A stretch of DNA of 64,000 bases from Flavobacteriaceae bacterium (GTDB lineage: Bacteria > Bacteroidota > Bacteroidia > Flavobacteriales > Flavobacteriaceae). Position 1 is the first letter of the stretch, and each line of letters begins with the position of its first letter. The stretch is taken from assembly GCA_029243165.1 (NCBI GenBank), contig JAQWSN010000034.1:1-64000 (forward strand). Reading direction: 5' to 3'. Both the position numbers and the translations under genes were made by a program. The notes beneath the pieces were generated by a model, which was given only the letters and a program-made list of their open reading frames with translations, was not told the origin of the DNA and did not search any database. Shown here piece by piece: positions 16,558 to 24,739 of the stretch.

Positions 16558-18236
16558 AAAAAAATCAATTCTTAAGCTTAGTCTTTCTTTTTAGTTTAAA
16601 CTTCCTGAGTATCTCTTGTACTATTGAGAAACCTGTCAAAGGAGCTGTTGTTAGTGCCCGAGAGGAAGCCTCAAGAATTGGAGTTGATATTATGGCAAAA
16701 GGAGGAAATGCTTTTGATGCCATGATTGCTACAGATTTTGCATTAACCGTTTGTTATCCCAATGCTGGAAATATTTCGGGAGGGGGTTTTTTGGTGTATC
16801 GATTAAATACTGCTGAAAAAGGAAGTTTAGATTTTCGAGAAAAGGCACCCATGGCTGCTACTGCTGATATGTATTTGGATGAGGAAGGAAACGTAATTCC
16901 TGGGCAGAGTACATTTGGTGGAAAGGCAGTTGGAGTTCCAGGAACGGTTGCTGGATTGGAGGCAATCCACAAAAAATTCGGTAGTCTTCCCTGGAAGGAA
17001 TTGGTTCAGCCTGCCATTGATTTGGCTCGAAATGGGTATGTCGTTACTCCTAAACAGCAATCGAGCTTTGAAAGTAAAAAAGAGGATTTTATTAAGATGA
17101 ATGGTGAAAGTACATTTTATGCACAAGGCTTTAAAGCGGGTGACCTTGTTAAAAACAGTGCCCTAGCGAACACTTTAGAACGTATTGCTGAAAATGGGAG
17201 TGCTGGATTTTATCAAGGTGAAAATGCTAAAGCCCTAATTGAGCGAGTACAGCAAACAGGAGGCGTGATGACTTTAGAGGATCTGCTAGCCTACGAACCT
17301 GTCTGGAGAGATCCTGTTCATTTTACATACAAAGATCTTGATCTTTTCACTATGGGTCCGCCATCAAGTGGTGGTATTTGTTTGGGACAAATAATGAAAA
17401 TGGTAGAACCCTTTGATTTAGGTCAATATCCACAAAACTCGATAGAAGCAATTCAAATCTTGGTCGAAGCAGAACGTCGTTCGTATGCAGACCGAAGTTT
17501 GTATTTGGGAGATCCAGACTTTATCAATATTCCACAAGACAGTTTGCTAGATGATACTTATTTGGCAGAACGTATGGCGAGTTTTCAGTTTGAACAAGCC
17601 ACAAAATCCTCAGACATTAATCCAGGTACCATCGTATGGGAAGAAAGTGAAGAAACTACACATTATTCTATTTTAGACCCCATGGGAAATGCCGTTGCAG
17701 TAACGACAACTTTAAATGGGAGCTATGGTTCAAAAGTTTTTGTAGAATCTGGAGGTTATTTTTTAAACAATGAAATGGATGATTTTAGCAGTAAGCCTGG
17801 CAGTCCAAATATGTTCGGCTTAATTGGAGGAAAAGCCAATGCGATTGCCCCCGAAAAAAGAATGTTAAGCGCAATGACCCCTACCATTGTTGAAAAAGAC
17901 GGAGCATTATCTATGATTGTGGGAACCCCTGGAGGGTCCACCATCATAACTTCTGTTTTACAAACCATATTAAATGTCTATGAATTTAAAATGACAATGC
18001 AAGAGGCCGTTTCGGCTCCTCGTTTTCACCATCAATGGTTACCTGACGTGGTGATTTTTGAGCCGAAAAGATTCGATTCAACATTCATTAAAAACCTTCA
18101 GGCAAAAGGATATGATATCAAAGAGGAATACACCCGAATTATCGGAAGAGTTGATGCTATTCATGTTTCAGATGAAAAAAAGATTTCAACTGGAGCAGAT
18201 CCTAGAGGCGATGATAAAGCGATTCATCTTTATTAA
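16554..18236 (+). CDS. ggt: Gamma-glutamyltransferase lipoprotein
   Basis: A 560-residue N-terminal nucleophile hydrolase that transfers or hydrolyses the gamma-glutamyl group of glutathione and related peptides. The precursor is expected to self-cleave before Thr368 in EETTHYSILD. GGGFLVYR, the glutamate-binding AVTTTLNGSYGS and GTPGGSTIIT oxyanion motifs are intact. The N-terminus (hydrophobic to FLSISC, C22) looks like a lipoprotein signal, so the enzyme is probably anchored in the envelope. The start overlaps the AcpH-like stop by 4 nt. Confidence 0.95.
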   Translation: MKKNQFLSLVFLFSLNFLSISCTIEKPVKGAVVSAREEASRIGVDIMAKGGNAFDAMIATDFALTVCYPNAGNISGGGFLVYRLNTAEKGSLDFREKAPMAATADMYLDEEGNVIPGQSTFGGKAVGVPGTVAGLEAIHKKFGSLPWKELVQPAIDLARNGYVVTPKQQSSFESKKEDFIKMNGESTFYAQGFKAGDLVKNSALANTLERIAENGSAGFYQGENAKALIERVQQTGGVMTLEDLLAYEPVWRDPVHFTYKDLDLFTMGPPSSGGICLGQIMKMVEPFDLGQYPQNSIEAIQILVEAERRSYADRSLYLGDPDFINIPQDSLLDDTYLAERMASFQFEQATKSSDINPGTIVWEESEETTHYSILDPMGNAVAVTTTLNGSYGSKVFVESGGYFLNNEMDDFSSKPGSPNMFGLIGGKANAIAPEKRMLSAMTPTIVEKDGALSMIVGTPGGSTIITSVLQTILNVYEFKMTMQEAVSAPRFHHQWLPDVVIFEPKRFDSTFIKNLQAKGYDIKEEYTRIIGRVDAIHVSDEKKISTGADPRGDDKAIHLY

Positions 18237-18272
18237 TTCTTTTGCATTGATGAAAAGACTGCAATAATATCT

Positions 18273-18280
18273 TATTTTTG
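18273..18280 (+). promoter_or_regulatory. Candidate -7 box for the uvrA operon
   Basis: TATTTTTG matches TAnnTTTG and lies 14 nt before the uvrA ATG. A TTG at 18247-18249 is 23 nt upstream and could be the -33 element. Confidence 0.5.
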
Positions 18281-18294
18281 CAGATTAACCAGCT

Positions 18295-21150
18295 ATGAAA
18301 AAAACCAAAAGCACCATTCATATTGAAGGAGCGCGAGTTCACAATTTGAAGAATATCAGTTTGAATATTCCAAGGAATGAATTGGTTGTGATCACAGGTT
18401 TATCTGGAAGCGGAAAATCCTCTTTGGCTTTTGATACAATTTATGCAGAGGGGCAGCGAAGGTACATGGAGACTTTTTCGGCTTATGTAAGACAGTTTTT
18501 AGGAAATATGGAGCGTCCTGATGTCGATAAAATTGATGGCCTGTCTCCCGTTATTGCGATCGAACAAAAAACGACCTCTAAAAGCCCTCGCTCCACAGTT
18601 GGTACGATTACAGAATTGTACGATTACATTCGTTTGCTTTTTGCTCGTGTCGGGACTGCATACAGCTATGTGTCCAATCAAAAAATGGTGAGTTACACTG
18701 AGGAACAAATTCAAAAACTAATTCTAGAGGATTACCAAGATCAAAAGGTTGTTCTCCTCGCTCCTATTATTAAATCAAGAAAAGGACATTATCGGGAATT
18801 ATTTGATTCCCTCTCAAAACAAGGTTTTTCTAAAGTACGTGTGGATGGACATGTTGTTGATCTAACACCAGGAATGAAAGTTGATCGTTACAAAACTCAT
18901 GATATTGAATTGGTCATCGATCGATTTACCGTTAAAAAAGATGAAGAGTTTCTGAAACGACTCAACGATTCTTTGGTAACTGCTCTTCACTACGGTCAAG
19001 ATGTCATGATGGTGATGGACTTGGAAGATCAAAAAGCACGCTTTTTTAGCAGAAACTTGATGTGCCCAAGTTCTGGTATTGCCTACCCAGTGCCAGAGCC
19101 CAATACATTTTCTTTTAATTCTCCTAAGGGAATGTGTCCCAGCTGCAAAGGCCTTGGAGTTCAGCATAAGGTTAATTTGAAGAAAATTATTCCGGACGAC
19201 ACCTTGTCCATTACACAAGGAGGACTCGCTCCACTGGGAACCAAGAAATCAAGTTGGACTTACAGGCAAATAGAAACGATTGCGAAATGTTACGATTTTT
19301 CACTATCCGATCCAATCAACAAAATTCCCAAAAACGGAATGGAGGTGATATTGAAGGGAAGTCAAGAAAAATTTGAAATTCCTTCTACTACTTTAGGGAT
19401 CACACGATCGTATAAAATTGATTTTGATGGACTTGAACACTACATTGAATCTTCTTACGCTGAAGCGGCTACGGCAAGTATTAAACGTTGGGCATCTGGC
19501 TACATGGACAGCTACAAGTGCAGTGATTGTGACGGTTCTCGTCTTAGAAAAGAAGCGTTATTCTTTAAGTTAAACGATTTCAATATCGCTGATCTTGTCC
19601 AGATGGATTTACACGATTTGTTTGTTTGGATCGATGAGTTGCCTTCTTATTTAAGTGAAAATGAAAAAATAATTGCTACCGAAATCTTGAAAGAAATTCG
19701 AGTCCGCCTCCAGTTTTTATTAGATGTTGGTTTAGATTATTTACAGCTGAATCGTTCGTCAAAATCACTTTCAGGTGGCGAGGCTCAACGCATACGACTT
19801 GCCACTCAAATTGGATCTCAATTAGTAGGTGTTCTTTACATTCTAGACGAACCGAGCATTGGACTCCATCAAAGAGATAATGATAGACTAATTCATTCTC
19901 TTATGGCTCTTCGCGATCTAGGAAATTCCGTTCTGGTTGTGGAGCATGATAAGGATATGATGCTACGTGCAGACCATCTGATAGACATGGGCCCATTTGC
20001 AGGAAAAAATGGAGGTGAAATAATTTCTCAGGGCACTCCGAAGCAAACACTTGGTCAAAAAACACTTACTTCTAAATATTTATCTGGTGAGTTGCGCATT
20101 GAAGTTCCCAAAGTACGTAGAAAAGGAAATGGAAAATCAATTCAGCTTTTGGGTTGTAGAGGAAACAATTTAAAAAACTTAAATGTTGAGTTCCCTTTAG
20201 GGCTAATGATTGGCGTTACAGGAGTCTCGGGTAGTGGAAAATCTACTCTGGTTAATGGAACCCTCTACCCCATACTAAATGAACATATTTTTAATGGTGT
20301 TAAAATTCCTCTGGCTTATGATAAGATCAAAGGATTAAAACATATTGATAAAGTGGTGGATATCAATCAAAGCCCCATTGGAAGAACTCCAAGAAGTAAT
20401 CCGGCAACTTATTGTGGGGTGTTTAGTGAAATCCGAAATTTATTTACATTGACACCCGAAGCACAAATTAGAGGTTACAAACCCGGACGTTTTAGTTTTA
20501 ATGTTGTTGGAGGCCGATGTGAAACTTGTCAAGGAGGAGGAATGAAAGTCATTGAGATGAATTTCTTGCCAGATGTCTATGTGGAATGTGAAAGCTGTCA
20601 AGGGCGAAGATTTAATCGTGAAACTCTTGAAATAAGGTTCAAAGGTAAATCCATATCTGATGTCCTGAATATGTCGATCAATGAAGCTTGTAAGTTTTTT
20701 GAGTCCATCCCAAAGATTTACCGCAAACTAAAAATGATTCAAGATGTTGGTTTAGGTTACATTACACTTGGACAATCTTCCACTACCCTTTCAGGCGGTG
20801 AAGCGCAACGGATCAAATTAGCTAGTGAACTTTCTAAAAAAGACACAGGAAAGACATTTTACATACTAGACGAACCTACAACGGGACTTCATTTTGAAGA
20901 CATTAGGGTTTTGCTGGACGTTCTTAATCGACTCGTAAATAAAGGAAATACGGTATTGATTATTGAACATAATTTGGATGTAATTAAGCAGGTAGACTAC
21001 TTAATTGATATTGGACCTGAGGGAGGTCGTAAAGGAGGAGAATTACTTTTTAGTGGTGTGCCTGAAGAATTAATTTCAAAAGAAAAAAGTCATACCGCTC
21101 GCTTTTTAGAGAGAGAATTAGAAGAAACGTTAAACCCCGTAATCACATGA
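18295..21150 (+). CDS. uvrA: Excinuclease ABC subunit A
   Basis: A 951-residue ATPase that finds bulky DNA damage with UvrB in nucleotide excision repair. Two ABC modules are visible: Walker A GLSGSGKSSLAF (residues 35-46) and GVSGSGKSTLV, with signature motifs SLSGGEAQRIRLA and TLSGGEAQRIKLA. Zinc sites are MCPSCKGLG with CSDCDGS in the first module and CETCQGGG with CESCQGRR in the second. Full length. The stop overlaps the LOG-family gene by 4 nt, so that gene and the following barrel gene are probably cotranscribed. Confidence 0.98.
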   Translation: MKKTKSTIHIEGARVHNLKNISLNIPRNELVVITGLSGSGKSSLAFDTIYAEGQRRYMETFSAYVRQFLGNMERPDVDKIDGLSPVIAIEQKTTSKSPRSTVGTITELYDYIRLLFARVGTAYSYVSNQKMVSYTEEQIQKLILEDYQDQKVVLLAPIIKSRKGHYRELFDSLSKQGFSKVRVDGHVVDLTPGMKVDRYKTHDIELVIDRFTVKKDEEFLKRLNDSLVTALHYGQDVMMVMDLEDQKARFFSRNLMCPSSGIAYPVPEPNTFSFNSPKGMCPSCKGLGVQHKVNLKKIIPDDTLSITQGGLAPLGTKKSSWTYRQIETIAKCYDFSLSDPINKIPKNGMEVILKGSQEKFEIPSTTLGITRSYKIDFDGLEHYIESSYAEAATASIKRWASGYMDSYKCSDCDGSRLRKEALFFKLNDFNIADLVQMDLHDLFVWIDELPSYLSENEKIIATEILKEIRVRLQFLLDVGLDYLQLNRSSKSLSGGEAQRIRLATQIGSQLVGVLYILDEPSIGLHQRDNDRLIHSLMALRDLGNSVLVVEHDKDMMLRADHLIDMGPFAGKNGGEIISQGTPKQTLGQKTLTSKYLSGELRIEVPKVRRKGNGKSIQLLGCRGNNLKNLNVEFPLGLMIGVTGVSGSGKSTLVNGTLYPILNEHIFNGVKIPLAYDKIKGLKHIDKVVDINQSPIGRTPRSNPATYCGVFSEIRNLFTLTPEAQIRGYKPGRFSFNVVGGRCETCQGGGMKVIEMNFLPDVYVECESCQGRRFNRETLEIRFKGKSISDVLNMSINEACKFFESIPKIYRKLKMIQDVGLGYITLGQSSTTLSGGEAQRIKLASELSKKDTGKTFYILDEPTTGLHFEDIRVLLDVLNRLVNKGNTVLIIEHNLDVIKQVDYLIDIGPEGGRKGGELLFSGVPEELISKEKSHTARFLERELEETLNPVIT

Positions 21151-21830
21151 AAAAAATAAAAACAAAACACTGGAGTGAAATTAAATCAAATGACTCATGG
21201 GCTCTTTTTAAGATCATGAGCGAATTTGTTGAAGGCTATGAAACCCTGAGTGCTATTGGACCGTGCATATCCATTTTTGGATCTGCGAGAACACAAGAAG
21301 ACGATCCTGTTTACCAGCTTACCATTGATATTGCAGAAGCCATAGCAGCAGCAGGTTATGGCATTATTAGCGGTGGAGGCCCTGGAATCATGGAAGCTGC
21401 CAATCGGGGTGCTCAAAAAGCCGAAGGTACTTCTGTTGGGTTGAATATCGTACTGCCCTTTGAACAAGACAGCAACCCCTACATTGACCGAGATAAGTTG
21501 ATTAACTTTCAGTATTTCTTTGTGCGCAAAGTTATGTTTGTAAAATATGCCCAAGGTTTTGTTGTAATGCCTGGAGGAGTCGGTACTTTAGATGAACTTT
21601 TTGAGGCGTACACCTTGATTCAAACAAACAAGGTCAATAAATTTCCCATCATTCTTGTAGGCCGCTCTTATTGGAGCGGTTTGATTGATTGGATTAAAAA
21701 TACGGTTCTTAAAGAAAAAAATATCAGTCCTGAAGATTTAGATTTATTTGAATTGGTGGACACTTTAGATGAAGTCATGGATTGCCTCAACCGTTTCTAC
21801 ACTAAAGACAATTACAAACCCAATTTTTAA
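21147..21830 (+). CDS. LOG family protein (TIGR00730-type Rossmann fold)
   Basis: A 227-residue protein with GGGPGIMEAANRGA (residues 77-90) and PGGVGTLDELFEAYT, the nucleotide-binding and catalytic motifs of the LOG family. Characterised members are nucleoside 5'-monophosphate phosphoribohydrolases; the older name lysine decarboxylase is a misannotation. It is somewhat longer than minimal LOG proteins because of an N-terminal extension of about 40 residues. The start overlaps uvrA by 4 nt and the stop abuts the next start with no gap. Confidence 0.87.
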   Translation: MKKIKTKHWSEIKSNDSWALFKIMSEFVEGYETLSAIGPCISIFGSARTQEDDPVYQLTIDIAEAIAAAGYGIISGGGPGIMEAANRGAQKAEGTSVGLNIVLPFEQDSNPYIDRDKLINFQYFFVRKVMFVKYAQGFVVMPGGVGTLDELFEAYTLIQTNKVNKFPIILVGRSYWSGLIDWIKNTVLKEKNISPEDLDLFELVDTLDEVMDCLNRFYTKDNYKPNF

Positions 21831-24659
21831 ATGCGTGTGAATCGTTTTTTTGAGGGCCTTTTCTTTGTTTTGCTTTTTGCATCAGAATTTGTTTGGAGTC
21901 AAACAAATTATTCTCTTGATGTTTCGCTTAAAGTAGCAGAAGAAACCCTACAGGTTTCTCAAACCATCGAATACGTAAATGCGGAAAACAAAGCTTTAAA
22001 CACACTGTATCTTTATGATTGGGCAAATTCTTATCAAGGTGCACCAGCTCCACTAGCAAACCATTTAGCGAACGAATTCAACCGAAGTTTTTACATCAGT
22101 TCAAACAGTAAGTTGGGCTATTCACAGATGGGAATTTTAGGCGCATCGAATATTTCTAGTTGGTCTCGTTTGGCAGATCAATTGGACATTATTAAGATCA
22201 ATCTTGATAAGGAATTAGAACCCGGTGATACGCTTAAAATTGACCTAAAGTATTTGGTAAAAATTCCTGATGACAAATTTACTGGAGTTGGGATCAATTC
22301 GAGTAAAGGAATTTTATTGCGCGACTTATTCATAAGTGTAGCCCCACGTTACGATGGTGAATGGCTACTAAACAGCAATTTGGGATTTCGTGATTACAGC
22401 GGCACACCGAGCAACTATGAATTTAATTGGGAGTATCCTACTACTTACACACTTTTGAGTAATCTTAGTGAAAAATCAAGTCAATCGAAGTCCTCAACTA
22501 ATACCAAAACCAGTCGATTTATCGATAAAAATATTTCAAGTCCAGAATTTGTTTTTGACCTAAAAGATTCCTTTAAAACGATTAAAATCAGTGAAAATTT
22601 TTCCATAGTCACGGATATTTTGCCCAATAAAAATACAGATGTGGATTTTGAAGCCTCCCTCCAGAGAATTGATGCTTTTACAAAAAAAATACTAAAACCA
22701 CTGCCCAACAAAAAGTTACTTGTATTGAAGAAAGACTATGCAAGGAATCCATTGGTAGGAATCTCTCAGGCATTGGCTTTCCTGAATCCTTTTCCTGATG
22801 ATTTTATTTTCGAGACACGCTTTATTAAAGCTTATTTAGCTTCTTATTTAAATGAACTATTCACCATAAACAAACGAAAAGAGCATTGGATTACAGGGGG
22901 GATTCAGACCTATGTGATGATCAAGTATGTGGATGCATTTTATCCTGACAGTAAATTTTTAGGAGACCTTTACAAATTTAAAATATTAGGTGTTCGTCCA
23001 TTCAACTCTTACAGTGCTGCTAAAATTGGCTTTAATGAGAGTTATTCTTTTATTGCTGAATTTGGAGAACATGCTAACAGACAGCAGCAGGACACATTGG
23101 GAAAGGAACGTCTTACGAAATCTAACGAACTCTACACCATACCGTATCACGTAGGATCAGGATTAATTTATTTAGATAGCTATTTGGGAGATGACGTTTT
23201 AGTCAAAGCCATCAAAACATTTTCTGAAACCAGAGGCACCGTTAGTTTAAACCAAGTTTTGAAAGAAAAAACAAACAAAAATGTTCAATGGTTTTTTGAT
23301 ACCTATTTAACAGATAGAGAAGCCTACGATCTTTCCATTAAAAATGTAATTAAAGGAAAAAATGAAATCCGGTTGACAGTTAGTGAGGAGAATTCCAAAC
23401 CAGTCCCTTTTAAACTGGATTTGATCCAAGACGATAAAATCATTAGTGAGCAGTGGATTCATCATTCAGGAAAGGATACTATTTTGCAATTAAAATCACT
23501 TGATGCTGATTTTGTCGCAATCAATTCAAATCGTTTTCTCCCTGAAAAAAACAGACCGAATAACTGGAAATATTTAAAATCAAGCTCTGGTTTTAAACCT
23601 CTTCAGCTCACTTTTTATGGGGATGGTGAAAATTTAAAACGAAATCAGCTCTTCTACCACCCCATTTCAGATTTTAACGCTTACGATGGGTTTACCGGCG
23701 GAATGCGTATTTACAATACCCGTGTTAAAAATCAACCTTTTGAAATTGATCTACATCCACAATACTCGTTTAAAGAGCAGTCATTTGTTGGTTTTTTCAG
23801 AACGCGCTATCGATTTATTAATCATAAGAGTAAAAACTATTTAAATCAAGTTTTTTTGACGGGGAAAAGTTATCATTACAACACCAACTTGAGGTACACT
23901 TCTTTACAGCCTTCTTTTTCAATGTATTTTAGGCCTTTTGATTTACGCTCCAACAAAAGACAGCTTTTCAATATTTCTTGGTACAATGTTTTTAGAGATC
24001 GTGACCCTAATATCCAAACCGCACCCGACTACAGTGTTTTGAGTCTTTTGCATCGGTACAATAATTCAGATGCAGTTAATGTATTTTCGACCAATTCTAA
24101 TTTTGAGGCTTCAAATAAATTTGGCAAGATCTATTTTAGCAGTAATTACAGAAAGCTCTTTCCTAGTGGACGGCAATTCGCCATTCGCTTTTTTGCTGGA
24201 AAGTTCCTTTGGCACAACACCAAAGAGACCCAATACTTTGATTTTAACTTAAACCGTTCTCCAGACTATTTATTTCGTTACGATTATTTAGGACGGTCTG
24301 AAGATACTGGAATTTACAGTCAGCAATTTGTCCCTGCAGAAGGGGGTTTTAAAGCGTTCTTTGATCAATCTTCAGCCAATGATTACATGGCATCGATCAA
24401 TGCATCAATTGGTTTGTGGAAATGGATTGAATTTTATGGTGATGTAGGGATATTGCGCAATAAGTCTCTTTCTGCAGTTACTTATTTTGATTCAGGTTTT
24501 AAATTTAGTTTGGTCCCTGATTATTTTGAAATCTTTTTTCCGTTGTATTCCTCCAATGGATTCGAGCCTACCCAATCGCGTTATGCGACCAAAATACGAT
24601 TTATTTTCACCCCTAGGCTCAGTACTTTGAGCAGCTTATTTACCCGTAAGTGGTTCTAG
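21831..24659 (+). CDS. Degenerate M1-peptidase-like protein fused to an outer-membrane beta-barrel
   Basis: A 942-residue secreted protein (signal MRVNRFFEGLFFVLLFASEF). Residues about 25-200 form the beta-rich N-domain of M1 (gluzincin) aminopeptidases, followed by a helical peptidase-like domain to about residue 500. Where M1 enzymes have HExxH near residues 333-345, this protein reads IKAYLASYLNELF, and the downstream zinc Glu position reads WITGGIQTY (353-361), so all zinc ligands are absent. From about residue 600 the sequence alternates like beta strands and ends in TRKWF, a terminal aromatic typical of outer-membrane barrels. The function is unknown; a binding or surface-display role is plausible. 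Confidence 0.7.
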   Translation: MRVNRFFEGLFFVLLFASEFVWSQTNYSLDVSLKVAEETLQVSQTIEYVNAENKALNTLYLYDWANSYQGAPAPLANHLANEFNRSFYISSNSKLGYSQMGILGASNISSWSRLADQLDIIKINLDKELEPGDTLKIDLKYLVKIPDDKFTGVGINSSKGILLRDLFISVAPRYDGEWLLNSNLGFRDYSGTPSNYEFNWEYPTTYTLLSNLSEKSSQSKSSTNTKTSRFIDKNISSPEFVFDLKDSFKTIKISENFSIVTDILPNKNTDVDFEASLQRIDAFTKKILKPLPNKKLLVLKKDYARNPLVGISQALAFLNPFPDDFIFETRFIKAYLASYLNELFTINKRKEHWITGGIQTYVMIKYVDAFYPDSKFLGDLYKFKILGVRPFNSYSAAKIGFNESYSFIAEFGEHANRQQQDTLGKERLTKSNELYTIPYHVGSGLIYLDSYLGDDVLVKAIKTFSETRGTVSLNQVLKEKTNKNVQWFFDTYLTDREAYDLSIKNVIKGKNEIRLTVSEENSKPVPFKLDLIQDDKIISEQWIHHSGKDTILQLKSLDADFVAINSNRFLPEKNRPNNWKYLKSSSGFKPLQLTFYGDGENLKRNQLFYHPISDFNAYDGFTGGMRIYNTRVKNQPFEIDLHPQYSFKEQSFVGFFRTRYRFINHKSKNYLNQVFLTGKSYHYNTNLRYTSLQPSFSMYFRPFDLRSNKRQLFNISWYNVFRDRDPNIQTAPDYSVLSLLHRYNNSDAVNVFSTNSNFEASNKFGKIYFSSNYRKLFPSGRQFAIRFFAGKFLWHNTKETQYFDFNLNRSPDYLFRYDYLGRSEDTGIYSQQFVPAEGGFKAFFDQSSANDYMASINASIGLWKWIEFYGDVGILRNKSLSAVTYFDSGFKFSLVPDYFEIFFPLYSSNGFEPTQSRYATKIRFIFTPRLSTLSSLFTRKWF

Positions 24660-24723
24660 AGCATATTCGAAAGCAATCACACTCTCATCCATGACTTCCT
24701 GCCTAAGACCATAATTTTTTTTG

Positions 24724-24731
24724 TATTTTTG
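24724..24731 (+). promoter_or_regulatory. Candidate -7 box for the E1 alpha/beta gene
   Basis: TATTTTTG matches TAnnTTTG and ends 8 nt before the ATG at 24740, giving a very short leader. Confidence 0.45.
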
Positions 24732-24739
24732 CACACCAT

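Noticed and set aside
18862-19218. 118-codon open frame on minus inside uvrA
   Set aside because: Fully contained antisense to a strongly conserved gene, with no recognisable domain.
21195-21554. 119-codon open frame on minus inside the LOG-family gene
   Set aside because: Antisense shadow without domain or promoter support.
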